A model generated the notes under the pieces. It was not told the DNA's origin. It made no database searches and saw nothing but the letters and a program-made list of their open reading frames with translations. The translations under genes were made by a program, and so were the position numbers. A stretch of 34,514 nucleotides of DNA, taken from positions 1 to 34,514 of the forward strand of contig CAZEWZ010000019.1 of assembly GCA_964516765.1 (NCBI GenBank), read 5' to 3'. The DNA comes from CAZEWZ01 sp964516765. Lineage in GTDB: Bacteria; Bacteroidota; Bacteroidia; Flavobacteriales; UBA7430. Positions within the stretch are counted from its first letter, which is position 1. Each line of letters starts with the position of its first letter. This document shows, in pieces, positions 1-7,783 of the stretch.

Positions 1-1
1 C

Positions 2-1060
2 GGTATATTTTTTATGGCTTTTACTCTGGCTTTAGTTTCTTTTTCTTGTACGGGCCCGATCGTGGGAACACTTTTAGTAGAAGCTGCCTCTGGAGGTTCT
101 TATGTTGGTCCTGTGGTAGGAATGTTTGGTTTTTCACTGGCCATAGCCATGCCCTTTGCGCTTTTCGCCGCTTTCCCTGGTTGGTTAAATTCTCTTCCAA
201 AATCTGGTGGCTGGTTAAATTCTGTGAAGGTTGTATTAGGTTTTCTCGAATTGGCTTTGGCTTTCAAATTTCTGTCAAATGCTGATTTAGTAATGCAAAC
301 ACATTTATTAGAAAGAGAAGTTTTTATTGCGATATGGATTGTGATATTTACCATGTTAACCCTCTATTTACTTGGAAAGTTAAAGCTCTCTCATGATTCA
401 GACATGCCCTATATCTCAGTATCTAGATTGTTTATGGCCTTGGTTACTGGAGCTTTCACTGTCTATATGATTCCTGGTTTATGGGGTGCTCCTTTGAAAT
501 TAATTAATGCTTTCCCTCCGCCAATGCACTACAGCGAATCACCCTATGGAGTTGGAAATACTCAAGGAGGTTCTTCTGTTTCTCATGATGAATTAGAAGG
601 ACAACATTTAGGTCCACAAGGCATTATGGTCTTTCATGATTATGAGACTGGTTTGGCATATGCTAAGTCCGTTAATAAGCCAATAATGCTTGATTTTACT
701 GGATGGGCATGTGTGAATTGTAGAAAAATGGAAGAACAAGTTTGGTCTGATCCTGAGGTGAGACAAATACTCGCCGAAAAGATGATCATAATCTCTCTGT
801 ATGTAGACGAACGCACTCCCTTGGCTCCAGAAGACCAATATGAAACAATTATTGTTGGAAAGAAGAAAAAAGTCAGAACTGTCGGAGACCAATGGATGGT
901 GATGCAAACTGAAAGATATCATATTAATTCCCAGCCTTATTATTTAATCCTTGATCATCAGGAAAATCCCCTAGTGGAGGCTGCTAATTATCAGGATTAT
1001 GGTTCTGTAGATATATTTAAAGATTGGTTGAGTCGCGGCTTGACAGAATACAATAAATAA
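2..1060 (+). CDS. Thiol:disulfide interchange protein DsbD-like, C-terminal part (5' end outside window)
   Basis: The reading frame is open from base 2, so the first ATG at 14 is internal and the N-terminus is missing. The visible part has about five hydrophobic membrane segments. The first carries the motif SFSCTGP, where the Cys before TGP is typical of the DsbD transmembrane family. These are followed by a periplasmic thioredoxin-like domain with WACVNC, whose two cysteines are residues 233 and 236 counted from the ATG at 14. In this family electrons pass from cytoplasmic thioredoxin through the membrane cysteines to the C-terminal thioredoxin domain and on to periplasmic substrates. An N-terminal DsbD-alpha-like domain may lie upstream but cannot be seen. 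The stop overlaps the gmhA start by one base (TAATG), which suggests co-transcription and coupled translation. Family assignment is confident; the exact redox partners are unknown. Confidence 0.88.
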   Translation, partial: GIFFMAFTLALVSFSCTGPIVGTLLVEAASGGSYVGPVVGMFGFSLAIAMPFALFAAFPGWLNSLPKSGGWLNSVKVVLGFLELALAFKFLSNADLVMQTHLLEREVFIAIWIVIFTMLTLYLLGKLKLSHDSDMPYISVSRLFMALVTGAFTVYMIPGLWGAPLKLINAFPPPMHYSESPYGVGNTQGGSSVSHDELEGQHLGPQGIMVFHDYETGLAYAKSVNKPIMLDFTGWACVNCRKMEEQVWSDPEVRQILAEKMIIISLYVDERTPLAPEDQYETIIVGKKKKVRTVGDQWMVMQTERYHINSQPYYLILDHQENPLVEAANYQDYGSVDIFKDWLSRGLTEYNK

Positions 1061-1641
1061 TGAAAGATTTAATTCGTAAAGAATTTCATGAGGCACAGCA
1101 GGTATTACATTCTTTTTTAGAGAGTGATTCTGGGTTAGATGCCATTGAGAAAGCAGTCTTATTATTGGTGGATTCTTTCCAGAATAATGGTAAATTAATT
1201 AGTTGTGGTAATGGCGGCTCTATGTGTGATGCTATGCATTTAGCTGAAGAACTTTCAGGCCGTTTTAGAGCAGACAGGCCAGCTTTACCTGCCTTAGCTA
1301 TATCAGACCCTTCCTTCATATCTTGCGTTTTAAATGATTATGGCGCAGAAGCTGTTTTTTCTCGATATCTGGAAGGAATGGGTTTTTCTGGAGATGTGCT
1401 CGTCGCCATCAGCACTAGTGGGAGTTCTAAAAATATAATCAATGCTGCAAAAGTTGCTAAAGAGAAAGGAATGAAAATTATTGGACTGACCGGAAAGAAT
1501 GGGGGTGAATTGGCTACCCTTTGTGATATCGAAATAAGAGCACCCTTTTCTATGCATGCGGACCGTGTTCAGGAAATACATATTAAGGTGATTCATTCTT
1601 TGATACACGCCGTAGAGTCAAAGTTGTTCTTTTCGTCCTGA
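1060..1641 (+). CDS. gmhA: Phosphoheptose isomerase (D-sedoheptulose 7-phosphate isomerase)
   Basis: This 193-residue protein matches the usual length of GmhA and is a single SIS domain. It converts sedoheptulose 7-phosphate to D-glycero-D-manno-heptose 7-phosphate, the first step of ADP-heptose synthesis for the LPS inner core. Seen motifs are SCGNGGS near residue 48, MHLAEELSGRF at 59-69 (His60 and Glu64 correspond to metal and catalytic positions of the E. coli enzyme), STSGSS for phosphate binding, and the C-terminal QEIHIKVIH helix with the second catalytic His. It overlaps the DsbD-like gene by one base and ends one base before a convergent gene, with no terminator visible between them. 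Other heptose genes (gmhB, hldE) are not in the window. Confidence 0.93.
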   Translation: MKDLIRKEFHEAQQVLHSFLESDSGLDAIEKAVLLLVDSFQNNGKLISCGNGGSMCDAMHLAEELSGRFRADRPALPALAISDPSFISCVLNDYGAEAVFSRYLEGMGFSGDVLVAISTSGSSKNIINAAKVAKEKGMKIIGLTGKNGGELATLCDIEIRAPFSMHADRVQEIHIKVIHSLIHAVESKLFFSS

Positions 1642-1642
1642 G

Positions 1643-2056
1643 TTATTCCTCCACTTCGTAAAATTCAAAACTTAAATGTTGGTCGCTTTTAATTTGATAA
1701 GTTTTTTCTAACAATTTGCTGATGGTTGTTGCTGCTTTTTCCGAATTATCAGGTAATGGCAAGAAATATTCTCTCATTTCTTTTTCATTATTATTAGCCT
1801 TTTCTGATTCAAATTTAAAATGAGAATGTTCGAAGCGATGTAGGGCCTCCGAGTCATTTTTTACATCAAAGCAAATGATTAATACAATTCCGAATTCTCC
1901 CTTTTTTGTCCTAGGCTTTACTAGCATACTTTGATTAATCACTTGAAGGATTTCCTCTTTTTTATATAAAATAGAGATTAGGAAAGATTCATTTTCTTTA
2001 CGGAATCCAGCTAATGTAATGTCTAAGACTTCTACTAATGCTTGTGGAATGTTCAT
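1643..2056 (-). CDS. Conserved-looking hypothetical protein, 137 aa
   Basis: I do not recognise this protein. It has no signal peptide and no clear membrane segment. The composition suggests a small mixed alpha/beta cytosolic domain, with a hydrophobic strand near residues 56-64 (GIVLIICFD) and a highly charged middle (residues 70-95). Its ATG overlaps the TGA of meaB (ATGA at 2053-2056), so it is very probably translated together with meaB and belongs to the ddl-meaB transcript. The coupling is the main reason to accept it as a real gene. A role linked to the MeaB GTPase is possible but unproven. Confidence 0.7.
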   Translation of the reverse strand: MNIPQALVEVLDITLAGFRKENESFLISILYKKEEILQVINQSMLVKPRTKKGEFGIVLIICFDVKNDSEALHRFEHSHFKFESEKANNNEKEMREYFLPLPDNSEKAATTISKLLEKTYQIKSDQHLSFEFYEVEE

Positions 2057-3063
2057 GTCTTTTGGAAAATATGAATAAGTTGGTTTGCTGCGTCAAATGG
2101 ATTTGTTTTACCATTTTCGACATCTTTCTCTAGGATAGCCAAATGTTTTTTAATCCGGTTATTGTGATAAAAAGAATTTCCTAATTGTTCTTGAATGCTT
2201 TCATGGAGCCAAAATTTTGCTTGTCTTGTTCTGTTCTCTTTAAAAGTGTTGTTTGTCACGCAATGATTGACAAAAGAACTAATAGTATTCCATATTTCTT
2301 GAATTCCTTCATTATTTAGCGCAGAACATAAAGAGGTTTTAGGTATCCAACCGTTTTTTTTTCCGGGAAATAAGTGTAAGGCTCTTTTGTAATCTCCAAC
2401 CGCTACTTTGCTTCGATTGAGATTGTCTCCGTCTGCTTTAGTGATAGCAATGGCATCTGCCATTTCCATGATTCCTCTTTTTATTCCCTGGAGTTCGTCT
2501 CCTGCCCCAGCAAGCATTAGTAAGAGGAAAAAATCAACCATTGAATGTACTGCTGTTTCTGATTGCCCTACACCCACGGTTTCAATAAAGATTACATCGT
2601 ATCCTGCAGCCTCACATAGAAGGATGGTTTCTCTTGTTTTCCTTGCTACTCCGCCTAAAGAGCCTGCTGTAGGTGAGGGGCGTATGAATGCCTTTGTGTC
2701 TCTACTTAATTGTTCCATCCGAGTTTTGTCTCCTAGAATACTTCCACCTCCTTGATCACTACTTGGATCAATGGCAAGTACAGCTACTTTTTTATTCAAT
2801 CCTGTTAAGTAGGTACCGAAGATCTCTATGAAGGTGCTTTTCCCAACACCAGGAACTCCAGTAATCCCAATTCGAACTGAGTTACCTGAGTTGGATATAA
2901 TTTTTTCGAGGATTTGCTGGGCTAATTTTTGATGGGCCATTTTTGTGCTTTCGACCATTGTGATAGCTTGGCCCAAAACACTAATATCTCCTTTCTGCAA
3001 CCCTTGAACGTATTCGGACAATAAAAGGTTTTTCTTTTGGTGAGTTCGTTTAGGTTTAATCAT
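2053..3063 (-). CDS. meaB: MeaB/ArgK-type G3E GTPase (methylmalonyl-CoA mutase chaperone)
   Basis: The 336-residue product has a Walker A motif (GVPGVGKST), the DPSS and GGSILGDKTRM segments that are hallmarks of MeaB, the switch-like FIETVGVGQSE, and a guanine-specificity-like ITKADGD. Members of this family load and protect adenosylcobalamin-dependent methylmalonyl-CoA mutase using GTP hydrolysis. An open frame continues upstream to a TTG at 3093, but the ATG at 3063 gives the normal family length and is preferred. With that start the gene overlaps the end of ddl by 8 bases, and it overlaps the following small gene by 4 bases. No mutase gene is in the window, so its client enzyme must be encoded elsewhere. 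The name ArgK, sometimes used, is historical and misleading about function. Confidence 0.9.
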   Translation of the reverse strand: MIKPKRTHQKKNLLLSEYVQGLQKGDISVLGQAITMVESTKMAHQKLAQQILEKIISNSGNSVRIGITGVPGVGKSTFIEIFGTYLTGLNKKVAVLAIDPSSDQGGGSILGDKTRMEQLSRDTKAFIRPSPTAGSLGGVARKTRETILLCEAAGYDVIFIETVGVGQSETAVHSMVDFFLLLMLAGAGDELQGIKRGIMEMADAIAITKADGDNLNRSKVAVGDYKRALHLFPGKKNGWIPKTSLCSALNNEGIQEIWNTISSFVNHCVTNNTFKENRTRQAKFWLHESIQEQLGNSFYHNNRIKKHLAILEKDVENGKTNPFDAANQLIHIFQKT

Positions 3064-4033
3064 AAGAAAACATATTTTCGATGGACAAACCAAATAATTC
3101 TTTCAGACTCAATCCACAGCTCAATGCTTGCTGAGGGAGGATGCTTTCCTTGGAAAACCCTGGAACAGTATTGACTTCAATGAGATAAGCTTCCTTGTCT
3201 TCTATGATATAATCCATGCGAACAATCCCCTTCAGATGAAGTGTTTTATAGATTTCTTTGCTAATGGATTTAATCTGTTCGCTTTCTTTCTTTTCTATTC
3301 TGGCAGGAGTAATTTCTTGGGACTTGCCAAGGTATTTAGCTTCATAGTCAAAAAAATCATTTTCAGTTAATATTTCTGTCAAGGGCAAAGCAATTAATTC
3401 CCCCTCTTTTTCGATGATTCCACAGCTAATTTCTGTTCCGTTAATGTAGGTTTCTGCAATGACCTGTTGGTCGTGTTTGAAAGCTTTTTCAAGAGCTTCA
3501 AACCATTGATCCGGTTTTGATACTTTAGAAATTCCATGACTAGACCCTGCTCGATTTGGCTTTACAAAACAAGGAAAACCTATTTTTTTTTCAATTTCAT
3601 CTATAGTAAAATCTCTTTTACTCATTAAGATAAGGGCCTCGCCACTTCTAATATTAAATTGTTTGAGCAATGCGTTACACATTGCTTTATTAAAAGTGAG
3701 AGAAGATTCGAAGGAGCCAGAGCAATTGTATGGTATCTTGAGAAGATCAAAATATCCCTGTAAGATTCCGTCTTCGCCTGGGGTTCCGTGAATGGCCATG
3801 AAAACCCCATCGAAAGTGATTTTATCATGATGAATCATACAGGAAAAATCATCTTTTTGAATTGGCCATTTTTTATGTCCATCAATCAAATACCATTCCT
3901 GGTTTTCTATATGGATTAAATAAGGACTGTATTTCTTCTTATCGATAGAACGGTATACCACATCGGCACTCTTTATAGAGATATCGATTTCTTTTGAGTC
4001 CCCTCCTCTAAGAATGGCTATTTTTTTCTTCAT
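3056..4033 (-). CDS. ddl: D-alanine--D-alanine ligase
   Basis: This 325-residue ATP-grasp enzyme joins two D-alanines for the peptidoglycan stem peptide in the cytoplasm. The N-terminal domain opens with KKKIAILRGGDSKE and contains the HGTPGEDG motif typical of Ddl. The ATP-grasp core shows FVKPNRAGSSHGISKV and ends with the metal-binding LIEVNTVPGF segment. Length and motif order fit DdlA/B-type ligases. The terminal dipeptide cannot be judged beyond doubt from motifs, but nothing suggests a D-Ala-D-Lac enzyme. It lies 57 bases downstream of lptD and overlaps meaB, so it is probably the second gene of the lptD-ddl-meaB unit. Confidence 0.93.
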   Translation of the reverse strand: MKKKIAILRGGDSKEIDISIKSADVVYRSIDKKKYSPYLIHIENQEWYLIDGHKKWPIQKDDFSCMIHHDKITFDGVFMAIHGTPGEDGILQGYFDLLKIPYNCSGSFESSLTFNKAMCNALLKQFNIRSGEALILMSKRDFTIDEIEKKIGFPCFVKPNRAGSSHGISKVSKPDQWFEALEKAFKHDQQVIAETYINGTEISCGIIEKEGELIALPLTEILTENDFFDYEAKYLGKSQEITPARIEKKESEQIKSISKEIYKTLHLKGIVRMDYIIEDKEAYLIEVNTVPGFSKESILPQQALSCGLSLKELFGLSIENMFSYD

Positions 4034-4090
4034 AGTCTTGTGTAATATCCAACCAAACTAAGTTAATAATTTTACGCTACCAATTGATTT

Positions 4091-6586
4091 CTAGAAATCG
4101 TAAAAACTTTTTCGCTTGTTTAATTTTAAATCTTGTAGAACAGAAGATTTTACATTGATACTCAAGTTAAAACTCTGGCGAAACCCAAATGGAGTCCAGT
4201 TAAAACGCATTTCCCAGCAATGAAGATCTCTGTAAAAATCTAAAGATGTGTAGGAGATTTCTTTGTTGTCGAAATCATATCCGGAATGAAAACCAATTTT
4301 CCATTTGTTCGTCAACTTCACATTACCCCTGATATTAAAAGTTTTTCTGACACTTTTTTCAAAGCCAGGTTTGCTGTAATTATATTTGTAATCAATCCCT
4401 AAGTCCCACGGAATATTGAAGTCTACATAATTCTGTGGTTGGTTTTGAATCATTCCTAATTCTCCCTCGTTCTCATTTGAGTTATTAGGTCTACTTGCAG
4501 AATTCATTGAATTTTTCATACTCCAATTGATAGTGAAGCTAAAGCTTGTGAGTCGTCCAATAGAATTTTTGTCTTTCCATTCAAATTCATTAATTAAATT
4601 TCCGTTCTGACCTATCTTGTAGGGATTGATTACTCCATCAAATTTAAAGTTCATGTTGGGAATTAATTCTGTTCTTCCATTGAAGGTAATATTTGATAAA
4701 TTAAAAGAGTCAACTGCTAGGTTGTAATTGGATCGAAAGTTTAAGTTTCTAAATACTGCAATTTTTTTGTACTCAATAATACTATCATTTAATTGACGCA
4801 CTTTAATTTCCACATTATTATCTAGATTAAAGCTGATATTTCCAGATTTCCCAGAAGGTGCGGTTCCGTACAAGCCTTCTTGATAGTAGGAATACCTTTC
4901 CTCATTCCCTAAAGAATCTATAGTGTTCCAATCGTAATAACCCCATTTTTCATCGCTAAAGTTAGGCCGGTAGCTGAAGGAAATACTGGGAGTGATTACA
5001 TGTCTTAAGGCTTTTATTTTGTCCGATTTAAAGGAGTATATTCCATATAATTTGGTATTCAATTTAAAACCAGTGTTAAAGTCTCTTACAGAACGAAATC
5101 CTGCAATCGTGTCTTGATCAACCGAAAAGTTTTCTTCGTTCCAAGTTCGCTCAATGCGATTAAAATACCAACGTTCTGTATAGTTTAGATTAGGACTCAA
5201 ATTTATGTGGTTAAATAATTTAAAAGTACTAGAAATTGGAATCCTGTGTTTGACTCCGAACCTCATATTATCGATAGTTTCCGCCTGAAATAATAGACTG
5301 TCTATAGTTTCAATTTGGTTCTTTGCATTAGCAGTATAACTCAAATTTATATTTTCATACCATCGTTTTTTTCCAGAAGCTAATTTTCGCTCGAAAGGAT
5401 TAATTCGATTCATGGTAAAAGCTACATCAGGAAGGCTTAAACTAATTGAATTGTTGAGTGTGTTCTGACTGTGTCTTAGGTTTGTAGACAGATTGAAGGG
5501 CTTTTTAGGAAAAGAATAATTGAATGAAATATTGGATGTAAGTGTATTTTTTAGGTAATCATTCGTTTGGTTCGAATTTAGTTGGTTAAAGCTACTTGAT
5601 CCAGCGTTTACTTTGGCACTAAACCGTATGTTGGGATGTGCCTTGCTGTCTTGATTATGGATCCAATTTATAAAGAAATCTCTGTTGTCTTGAAAATTTG
5701 ACAAACCTTCTTCTCCTAATAAATTCTTTGAATAGCTAAGGCTAAAACTCCCATTGTAAGCATAGCGTTTTTTATAAGAACTTTGCACTTTTGCTCTCCA
5801 TGATCCTAATGAATATACACCGGCTCTTAATGCAAGATCTAAGTGGTCATTTACTGAGAAATACCAACCTCCGTTGGTCAAGTTATACCCCTGATTTACC
5901 GAATAACCATAAGTAGGCATAATAAACCCAGAACTTTGTTTGTCTTGAATTGGGAAAAATCCAAAAGGAATATATAAAGGGGTGGGGATGTCTGCAATAA
6001 TTAAATTAGCGGGCCCAGAAATAATTCTTTTTCCAGGTACTACTTTTAGTTTTTTTGCGCTTATATAGAAGTGAGGTTCATCAGCCGAACATGTGGTATA
6101 TTTACTTTTTTGCACAAACATCGAATTGTCTGCACTTTTCTTGAGTTCTTCTCCATGAATATAACCCTCTCCGTCTTGAGTCTTCATCTGCTTTATATTT
6201 CCTTTTTTAGTGGAAAAGTTATACAAAATACTTTCGCAATAGTATATTTCACCGCCTTCGTTAAAAATTGGTTTTCCTACAATGTTCCCAGTACTGTCAG
6301 GGATTCCAATAGCATAAACTGTATTTTCCTCCCAATTAAGAACAATATATTCCGCTTGAAGCTTAATGTTTTCGTAGTTAACTTGAGCCTGGTGATACAA
6401 GTAAATTTTTTTCTCTAATATATCTACTACACTCGAGTCTTTCGAAAAGTAGGTCACTTCAGATTCTAAAAACGGTTCAGGAGACAAAGCACTGTTATTT
6501 TTTATATCCTGAGCAAAGAGCATCTGTGATACAAAAAAAGACAAAATAGACAAGCAACAAATAGAGTTTAAATACTTTGAAGACAA
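4091..6586 (-). CDS. lptD: LPS-assembly outer membrane protein LptD, Bacteroidota type
   Basis: The 831-residue product starts with a signal peptide (cleavage probably after LFAQ, near residue 26). An OstA/LptA-like periplasmic domain follows at about residues 45-190, with the motif TTCSADEPHFYISAKKLKVV. The rest is a long beta-barrel region rich in aromatic alternating strands. The tail around residues 787-800, HCWEMRFNWTPFG, is characteristic of Bacteroidota LptD. LptD forms the outer membrane pore that inserts LPS into the outer leaflet. The only start that keeps the signal peptide is a TTG at 6586: an in-frame stop lies four codons upstream, and the first in-frame ATG is at the end of the signal peptide. 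The mature chain has just three cysteines (117, 166 and 790). It is first in a minus-strand unit with ddl, meaB and the small unknown gene. Confidence 0.9.
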   Translation of the reverse strand: MSSKYLNSICCLSILSFFVSQMLFAQDIKNNSALSPEPFLESEVTYFSKDSSVVDILEKKIYLYHQAQVNYENIKLQAEYIVLNWEENTVYAIGIPDSTGNIVGKPIFNEGGEIYYCESILYNFSTKKGNIKQMKTQDGEGYIHGEELKKSADNSMFVQKSKYTTCSADEPHFYISAKKLKVVPGKRIISGPANLIIADIPTPLYIPFGFFPIQDKQSSGFIMPTYGYSVNQGYNLTNGGWYFSVNDHLDLALRAGVYSLGSWRAKVQSSYKKRYAYNGSFSLSYSKNLLGEEGLSNFQDNRDFFINWIHNQDSKAHPNIRFSAKVNAGSSSFNQLNSNQTNDYLKNTLTSNISFNYSFPKKPFNLSTNLRHSQNTLNNSISLSLPDVAFTMNRINPFERKLASGKKRWYENINLSYTANAKNQIETIDSLLFQAETIDNMRFGVKHRIPISSTFKLFNHINLSPNLNYTERWYFNRIERTWNEENFSVDQDTIAGFRSVRDFNTGFKLNTKLYGIYSFKSDKIKALRHVITPSISFSYRPNFSDEKWGYYDWNTIDSLGNEERYSYYQEGLYGTAPSGKSGNISFNLDNNVEIKVRQLNDSIIEYKKIAVFRNLNFRSNYNLAVDSFNLSNITFNGRTELIPNMNFKFDGVINPYKIGQNGNLINEFEWKDKNSIGRLTSFSFTINWSMKNSMNSASRPNNSNENEGELGMIQNQPQNYVDFNIPWDLGIDYKYNYSKPGFEKSVRKTFNIRGNVKLTNKWKIGFHSGYDFDNKEISYTSLDFYRDLHCWEMRFNWTPFGFRQSFNLSINVKSSVLQDLKLNKRKSFYDF

Positions 6587-6610
6587 AAGTGAATTTTATT
6601 TTTATTTTTG
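6576..6610 (+). promoter_or_regulatory. Candidate Bacteroidota promoter for the amidase gene
   Basis: TTTG at 6576-6579 and TATTTTTG at 6603-6610 are separated by 23 bases. This matches the Bacteroidota pattern TTG, 17-23 bases, TAnnTTTG, with the spacer at its upper limit. It would start transcription near 6616 and give a leader of about 38 bases before the GTG. The region is AT-rich, so a chance match is possible. Confidence 0.5.
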
Positions 6611-6625
6611 TTATAAATTACATTA

Positions 6626-6652
6626 CAAAACTAATTAAAAAAATCGACCAAA
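6626..6652 (-). promoter_or_regulatory. Candidate promoter for lptD
   Basis: Read on the minus strand, TTTG (6649-6652) is followed after 15 bases by TAGTTTTG (6626-6633), an exact TAnnTTTG box. The spacer is slightly short of the usual 17-23. The start of transcription would fall near 6620, about 34 bases before the TTG start codon. It points toward and overlaps the promoter proposed for the amidase gene. Confidence 0.45.
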
Positions 6653-6653
6653 G

Positions 6654-7751
6654 GTGAAACGAATTATTGTCATATTTCTTGCACTTTACTCCATCCCAGT
6701 TTGGCCCTACCTATTCACATCTGCTACAGAAATTGGGATAAGAAAGATAGTAATTGATGCAGGGCATGGCGGTAAAGATCCCGGCAACTTAGGTACCGGC
6801 CGTTATGCCTCTAAGGAAAAAGATATTGCCCTTGATGTGTCTTTGCTTTTTGGAGGTTATATTTTAGAAAACATGCCTGAAGTAGAGGTCATTTATACTC
6901 GAAAAAAAGATGAGTTTCCAGAACTTTATGAAAGAACCGCAATCGCTAATAGTGAGAAAGCAGATTTATTTGTCTCTATTCATTGTGATGCGTTCAAGGA
7001 CTCCAAAGCAAATGGATGTTCCTCCTTTGTTGTCGGAGTAAATCACGGAAAACATTCTCGGGTAGCAATCAAAGAGAATCCAGTGATTTCCTCAAAAGAA
7101 GACCGAATTAATTATGGGAATTTTGATGTTGCCAGCCCAGAATACCAAATCGAAGTTTCACTGTATCAAAAAATGTATGAAAACAACAGCCTCTTGTTAG
7201 CAGACAAAATTCAAACCCAATTTAGAGAAAGAGTAAACCGAAGAGATCGAGGAGTGAAACGAGAACCCTTGTATGTGACTAGTAGAGTAGCTATGCCTTC
7301 TGTTCTTGTTGAATTAGGCTTTTTGACTAATCCCAAAGAAGAAGATTTTCTAAATTCAGAACAGGGAAAGACATATATGGCTTCTGCTCTTTATAGAGCC
7401 TTCAAGTCTTATAGAGATGAGCAGGAGGGAATCTTTTCAGAATTAATAGAACATCGTTCTCTCATGGCTTCAGATGTTGATAGAATGCCTAGTATAGAAC
7501 AAACTTTTTTTTCTATTCAAATATTTAGTTCAGTTAGTCCTTTAAAATCGGAAAGTTTAATAGATGTAGAAGGTTTTTTTTTGTTGCATAATGATAGATA
7601 CACTTATTTTAGTGGAAAGTTTCAAAACCTAAAAGAAGCTCTTGAACACAAAGAAAGTCTTATAAATAATGGTTTTGGAGACTGTTTTATGGTTGGAATT
7701 CATAATGAAAAAAAGGTACATGTAAATAAGGTGGTTGAACTACTTAAATAA
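6654..7751 (+). CDS. N-acetylmuramoyl-L-alanine amidase (Amidase_3) with SPOR-like tail
   Basis: The 365-residue product has an N-terminal signal or membrane segment (about residues 3-22) and an Amidase_3 domain at about 30-255. Zinc and catalytic residues are present: His38 in DAGHGG, Glu55 in SKEKD, His110 in SIHCDA and Glu220 in LVELGF. It would cut the amide bond between MurNAc and the stem peptide in the periplasm during cell separation or remodelling. Residues about 285-365 (FSIQIFSS... YTYFSGKF... ALEHKESLINNGFGDCF) resemble a divergent SPOR domain that could bind denuded glycan strands. The start is a GTG at 6654. It is divergent from lptD and lies 32 bases before the MCE gene. Confidence 0.9.
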   Translation: MKRIIVIFLALYSIPVWPYLFTSATEIGIRKIVIDAGHGGKDPGNLGTGRYASKEKDIALDVSLLFGGYILENMPEVEVIYTRKKDEFPELYERTAIANSEKADLFVSIHCDAFKDSKANGCSSFVVGVNHGKHSRVAIKENPVISSKEDRINYGNFDVASPEYQIEVSLYQKMYENNSLLLADKIQTQFRERVNRRDRGVKREPLYVTSRVAMPSVLVELGFLTNPKEEDFLNSEQGKTYMASALYRAFKSYRDEQEGIFSELIEHRSLMASDVDRMPSIEQTFFSIQIFSSVSPLKSESLIDVEGFFLLHNDRYTYFSGKFQNLKEALEHKESLINNGFGDCFMVGIHNEKKVHVNKVVELLK

Positions 7752-7763
7752 TTTGTATTTTTG
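7735..7763 (+). promoter_or_regulatory. Candidate promoter for the MCE/Fe-S operon
   Basis: TTG at 7735-7737, an 18-base spacer and TATTTTTG at 7756-7763 fit the Bacteroidota consensus well. The upstream element lies inside the last codons of the amidase gene. Transcription would start near 7769, giving a leader of about 15 bases. This would let the MCE operon be expressed independently of the amidase. Confidence 0.5.
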
Positions 7764-7783
7764 ATATTGTAAACATTGGATTA

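Noticed and set aside
2408..2755. A 115-codon plus-strand frame opposite meaB
   Set aside because: It is antisense to a clearly conserved GTPase region, and its translation is low-complexity without known motifs.
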